From contig CAYSCX010000019.1 of assembly GCA_964429575.1 (NCBI GenBank), positions 1 through 43,858 on the forward strand: DNA of 43,858 nucleotides, written 5' to 3'. This document shows, one piece after another, positions 41,157 through 43,858 of the stretch; positions within the stretch are counted from its first letter, which is position 1, and each line of letters opens with the position of its first letter. The translations under genes were made by a program, and so were the position numbers. The notes below the pieces were generated by a model, which saw only the letters and a program-made list of their open reading frames with translations, was not told the DNA's origin and did no database searches. This stretch comes from CAYSCX01 sp964429575. GTDB taxonomy: Bacteria > Desulfobacterota > Binatia > Binatales > Binataceae.

Positions 41157-41996
41157 TTACATCACCGAAGCGCGAACACGCGCGAGCCTCTCAGCAAGCG
41201 AGCGCAGGCCGTTCACCATGTGCACGCCGTACCAATGCAGGTCGCGACCGCTAACGATAAGCACGCGGCGCGAGAGCGGTGCGGGCAGCGCAGTCTTGAT
41301 TTCCTCCACGTCGCCGTCGTCGAACAGGTACGGCTCGTCCGGGAGCAGGATGACGTCCGGGCGGCGTTCGAGCGCCTCGTCGAGCGTGGTAGCCGGGTAG
41401 CGCTCGCCCGCCGACGCGTACACGTTATTGAAGCCGAGCATACGCAGCACATCGTGCGCGTAGGTGTCGGCGTTGAATGCCATCCACGGATTCTTCCAGA
41501 TCGGGCAGAATGTGCGCAGGCGGAGCTTCGACCACACGCCCAGGCTTGCCTCGATAGCGCTGACGCTGCGCACGATGTCACGAGCAAGCGCATCGGCTTC
41601 TGACATCCGCGCGAGCGCGCGGCCCAGCCGCAAGATCGACTCGACCGCCTGCGCGATCGTGCGCGGGTAAGTCGTGAATACGGGGATACCCTCCGCGCGC
41701 AGCCGCTCGACGTCCTCGCGGCGGTTCTCCTCCGCGTTAGCGATCACCAGGTCGGGCTTGAGGCCGATGATAGCGCTGATGTCAGGATTCTTGGTGCCGC
41801 CGATGCGCGGCAGCGTCGCGACCTTGCCGGCCGGCTCCGTGCAGAATCGCGTGACGCCGACAACTTCACGGTCGAATCCGAGCGCGAACAGAGTTTCGGT
41901 CCAGCTTGGCACCAGCGAAACAATTCTCCGCGGTGGACCGGCGAGTTCGACTCGAAATCCAAGGTCATCGGCGATGCGGATTTCGAGGGAAGTCAC
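41157..41996 (-). CDS. BtuF-like helical-backbone metal/cobalamin-binding protein
   Basis: A 279-residue protein of the PF01497-type ABC substrate-binding fold. RIVSLVPSWTETLFALGFDR, VVGVTRFCTEP, DISAIIGLKPDLVIANAEEN and RRPDVILLPDEPYLFDDGDV follow the two-lobe pattern with a long central helix. Unlike transport BtuF proteins it has no signal peptide (it begins MTSLEIRIADD) and no permease or ATPase gene is adjacent. It is therefore probably cytoplasmic. Its ATG overlaps the stop of the upstream small membrane protein (ATGA). The ligand may be a corrinoid or iron complex; this is inference. Confidence 0.8.
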   Translation of the reverse strand: MTSLEIRIADDLGFRVELAGPPRRIVSLVPSWTETLFALGFDREVVGVTRFCTEPAGKVATLPRIGGTKNPDISAIIGLKPDLVIANAEENRREDVERLRAEGIPVFTTYPRTIAQAVESILRLGRALARMSEADALARDIVRSVSAIEASLGVWSKLRLRTFCPIWKNPWMAFNADTYAHDVLRMLGFNNVYASAGERYPATTLDEALERRPDVILLPDEPYLFDDGDVEEIKTALPAPLSRRVLIVSGRDLHWYGVHMVNGLRSLAERLARVRASVM

Positions 41997-42325
41997 TTCG
42001 ATTTGCTCTTCAGCAGATCGTCGAGAGCGCGGCGGTCACGGGCGCCGAGATGTTCGTCTGGAGGCGCTTCTGGACCTGCCGCGAGCGATGGCGCGCCAGC
42101 CGGGCTCGCGACGCGCCCGGGTTGCGCGTCAGATGCGGTCGGCGCGGGAGCGGCGCCGGTCTCGACGTTCTGGGCATCGGCAGCGAGATCGGCGGGTCGC
42201 GTAGTCAGATATTCCAGCGCGCGCGGAAGCATGGATCGGCGCAGCAGGAATCCGGCGGCGATCAATGCGATTGCCGCGAGCAGCAACAGCCGCACGGCGC
42301 GATTCTTTGCTCGCTTCCTGGCCAT
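41993..42325 (-). CDS. Small single-helix membrane protein
   Basis: A 110-residue protein that I do not recognise. A basic N-terminus (MARKRAKNRAVR) and one hydrophobic helix (LLLLAAIALIAAGFLL, about 13-28) are followed by an Ala/Pro-rich region and a charged C-terminus (DRRALDDLLKSKSK). ATG 42325 is preferred to an in-frame upstream start that would overlap the flavoprotein gene. The stop overlaps the BtuF-like ATG by 4 bases, so the two are translationally coupled. Confidence 0.55.
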   Translation of the reverse strand: MARKRAKNRAVRLLLLAAIALIAAGFLLRRSMLPRALEYLTTRPADLAADAQNVETGAAPAPTASDAQPGRVASPAGAPSLAAGPEAPPDEHLGARDRRALDDLLKSKSK

Positions 42326-42387
42326 CAGTGGAGATGCAGCCGCCGCGATCGGCCGCACGCACGGTGCGAACTGCGCACCGGAGAATG

Positions 42388-43629
42388 CTACCGAACTGGG
42401 CGCGCGAATAGAACCGACTTTGCCCATCGCGCGATGAGCGCGCGTGTGCGCATCTCATCGAAGCCGGCAACGCCGTTGTACCAGTCGGCGCCGATCTCCT
42501 GCGCGCGCCGGCTCAAATGCGCAAGCCGGAAGAAGCCGCGATGGCGCGGTCCGTAAAAACAGCGCGCCGCGAACACGAGCTTTCGAAGTTTCTTTCCAAT
42601 CGATCCTCGATGCACGCGGTCCGAATATTCATCGAGAGCGCGCGAGTCGCCGTCGAGCAACCTCGCGACGGCGTCCGCAGCCAGACGTGCATATTCGAAC
42701 GCGTAGGAGATTCCCTCGCCCATCAATGGATCCACGCCCGCCGCGTCGCCAACCAGTATCACGCTGCCCTTCGCGAATTCGTCATTGCGGTCGTACCAGC
42801 GAATCGGAAACGCTTTGAAGCTCATGCCATGGCCGCCGAGACGGCGAAGGGGAAGGCCGGGGAATCCGCCGGCGAGCGCCTCGACCATTCGTTCCTGTGA
42901 GCCGCGGCCTTCGCGGAGTTCGTGTGGATGCTGCTCATAAATGCCTACGTTTAGATGCGGCCGGCCGTCGATGATGCAGGGAAACGACCAACTGTAGCCG
43001 GCTACGCCCGCGCCGACACAGGTGAAGTCGAAACGGTACCGGCGGTCGGCGAACTCGACCGCGCTGGCGCCGTTGACCGGAACGTCGGTCATTAGTGCAC
43101 GGCCGATCGTTTCCTTGCGGCGGCTGCCGAAAACTTCGGCGCGCACGCGGCTGCCGGAGCCATCGGCGCCGACAAGTACGCGCGCCTCGAAAGTTCCGAA
43201 ATCGGTCTCAACCGTGGCGCCATCCGGGCGCTGCAACACACGCCGGAGCTTGCAGTTCTCAACGAGTACGAGGCCCGCGTCGCGCGCCGCACGAGCAAGC
43301 CCGGCGTCGAATTGGTCGCGCCGTATGATCGTGCAGAGCACGTCGCCCCGCGTGAGGTCCAGGTTTCCAACTTCGGTCCGCGCGCTGCCGCGCACCACCT
43401 CGACCGCAGGGACGTCGAGTGTAAGATCCAGTTCGTGCAAGGCGGCGATCGTCTTGGGGATCAACCCGCCCGCGCAGGCTTTGAATCGGGGATGGCGCGA
43501 TTTCTCGAGTGCAATGACCCGGCCGCGCAACTCCGGATGGCGCCGCAGCAGATACAGAGCGGTCGCAAGGCCGGCGGGTCCCGCGCCCGCTATCAGAACG
43601 TCGCAACTTTTCGCTGCTCCCGCCGGCAT
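42388..43629 (-). CDS. Geranylgeranyl-reductase-family FAD-dependent oxidoreductase
   Basis: A 413-residue flavoprotein. The N-terminal dinucleotide-binding motif is VLIAGAGPAGLATALYL (11-27), a GADGSGSRVR motif lies at 154-163, and the second FAD contact is GDAAGVDPLMGEGISYA (294-310). This set is typical of the geranylgeranyl reductase group that reduces isoprenoid double bonds or hydroxylates aromatics. Cys52 in FKACAGGLIP matches the family cysteine (KxCGG). The start codon at 43629 is only 5 bases from repeat copy 3, so the ribosome site is poor and the promoter must lie inside or beyond the repeat. It is the first gene of the minus-strand series that continues to the small membrane and BtuF-like genes. 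Confidence 0.85.
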   Translation of the reverse strand: MPAGAAKSCDVLIAGAGPAGLATALYLLRRHPELRGRVIALEKSRHPRFKACAGGLIPKTIAALHELDLTLDVPAVEVVRGSARTEVGNLDLTRGDVLCTIIRRDQFDAGLARAARDAGLVLVENCKLRRVLQRPDGATVETDFGTFEARVLVGADGSGSRVRAEVFGSRRKETIGRALMTDVPVNGASAVEFADRRYRFDFTCVGAGVAGYSWSFPCIIDGRPHLNVGIYEQHPHELREGRGSQERMVEALAGGFPGLPLRRLGGHGMSFKAFPIRWYDRNDEFAKGSVILVGDAAGVDPLMGEGISYAFEYARLAADAVARLLDGDSRALDEYSDRVHRGSIGKKLRKLVFAARCFYGPRHRGFFRLAHLSRRAQEIGADWYNGVAGFDEMRTRALIARWAKSVLFARPVR

Positions 43630-43634
43630 AAGCC

Positions 43635-43793
43635 TAGCAGGCGGTTGAAGAAGGCATCTTCAACCGCCTGCTCCCTCTCTCGCATCTCCCCCGGAGGGGG
43701 AGAAGATTAGGAAGGCAGACAATTCTTAAGCAGGATGTTGAGGACGAAGTCGATGCCATTGTGGACTCCGAGACTTTTCTTAACACCCTGCTA
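43635..43793. repeat. Three-hairpin inverted-terminal element, copy 3
   Basis: 159 bp, bounded by TAGCAGG and CCTGCTA, the same length as copy 2. Hairpin 1: AGCAGGCGGTTGAAGA (43636-43651), 5-base loop, perfect 16-bp partner (43657-43672). Hairpin 2: CTCCCCC-GGA-GGGGGAG, then AAGATTAGG. Hairpin 3: AGCAGGATGTTGAG with a partly diverged partner ending at 43793. It sits in the leader region of the flavoprotein gene. Confidence 0.87.
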
Positions 43794-43858
43794 AGCACAC
43801 CGGTAGCGCGGCGCGCATGCGCGCGCTACGTCCCGCCACAAAAGAAAACAGCGCCCCG
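43794..43858. other. Window end, no feature
   Basis: The last 65 bases contain a short GC palindrome-like stretch (GCGCGCATGCGCGC) and no supportable gene. Confidence 0.3.

Overview
The window is GC-rich, gene-dense DNA from a Gram-negative bacterium. Evidence for that is a type II secretion GspC tail, lipoproteins with lipoboxes, an SppA protease and a TonB-C-like lipoprotein. The order rpmE-prfA-prmC-murA-his is common in Deltaproteobacteria-like genomes. Added to it are many acyl-CoA genes (two family III CoA-transferase/racemase genes, an NDP-forming acyl-CoA synthetase, an enoyl-CoA isomerase) and an LLM-class F420-type oxidoreductase. Together these suggest an uncultured Desulfobacterota/Binatota-like soil organism. 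That assignment is inference from gene content only.

Layout. 0-8 kb: GspC C-terminus, a GNAT acetyltransferase, a PBP5-type D,D-carboxypeptidase, a DUF2333 protein, SppA facing a lipoprotein of unknown function, and a transglutaminase-like protein. 8.07-10.6 kb: a repeat cluster and a small accessory patch (membrane protein, GNAT, HTH protein with a near-consensus promoter). 10.65-12.84 kb: acyl-CoA synthetase. 13.1-15.8 kb: a Tad-type island with a Flp pilin between two paralogous TadG-like proteins and no assembly machinery in view. 16.3-22.6 kb (minus strand): rpmE, prfA, prmC, murA, hisD, hisB, hisA, mostly overlapping or nearly touching, with hisG and hisH absent from their usual places. 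22.7-27.9 kb (plus strand): an unknown exported protein, a lipoprotein, then a DapA-family aldolase translationally overlapped with a PfkB kinase-SIS isomerase fusion. 28-33 kb: enoyl-CoA isomerase, diiron protein with TetR regulator and probable operator, F420-type oxidoreductase, CaiB-like CoA-transferase. 33.2-37.1 kb: a signalling cluster (membrane protein with two FHA domains, zinc-ribbon membrane protein, Ser/Thr kinase, then a PHP phosphoesterase). 37.1-43.6 kb (minus strand): RCK_C-domain remnant, alpha/beta hydrolase, class III aminotransferase, alpha-methylacyl-CoA racemase-like protein, BtuF-like protein, small membrane protein, geranylgeranyl-reductase-like flavoprotein.

Most notable: (1) a three-hairpin element with inverted termini, present three times (about 27.9, 29.0 and 43.6 kb), whose stems show compensatory base changes; (2) a membrane kinase that lacks the usual beta-3 lysine but has a lysine in the glycine loop exactly where eukaryotic WNK kinases have theirs; (3) an aldolase plus kinase-isomerase fusion that looks like a compact, undescribed sugar-phosphate pathway; (4) the isolated Flp/TadG island with tandem 21/20-bp repeats in front of one TadG gene. 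No rRNA, tRNA or CRISPR array was seen.
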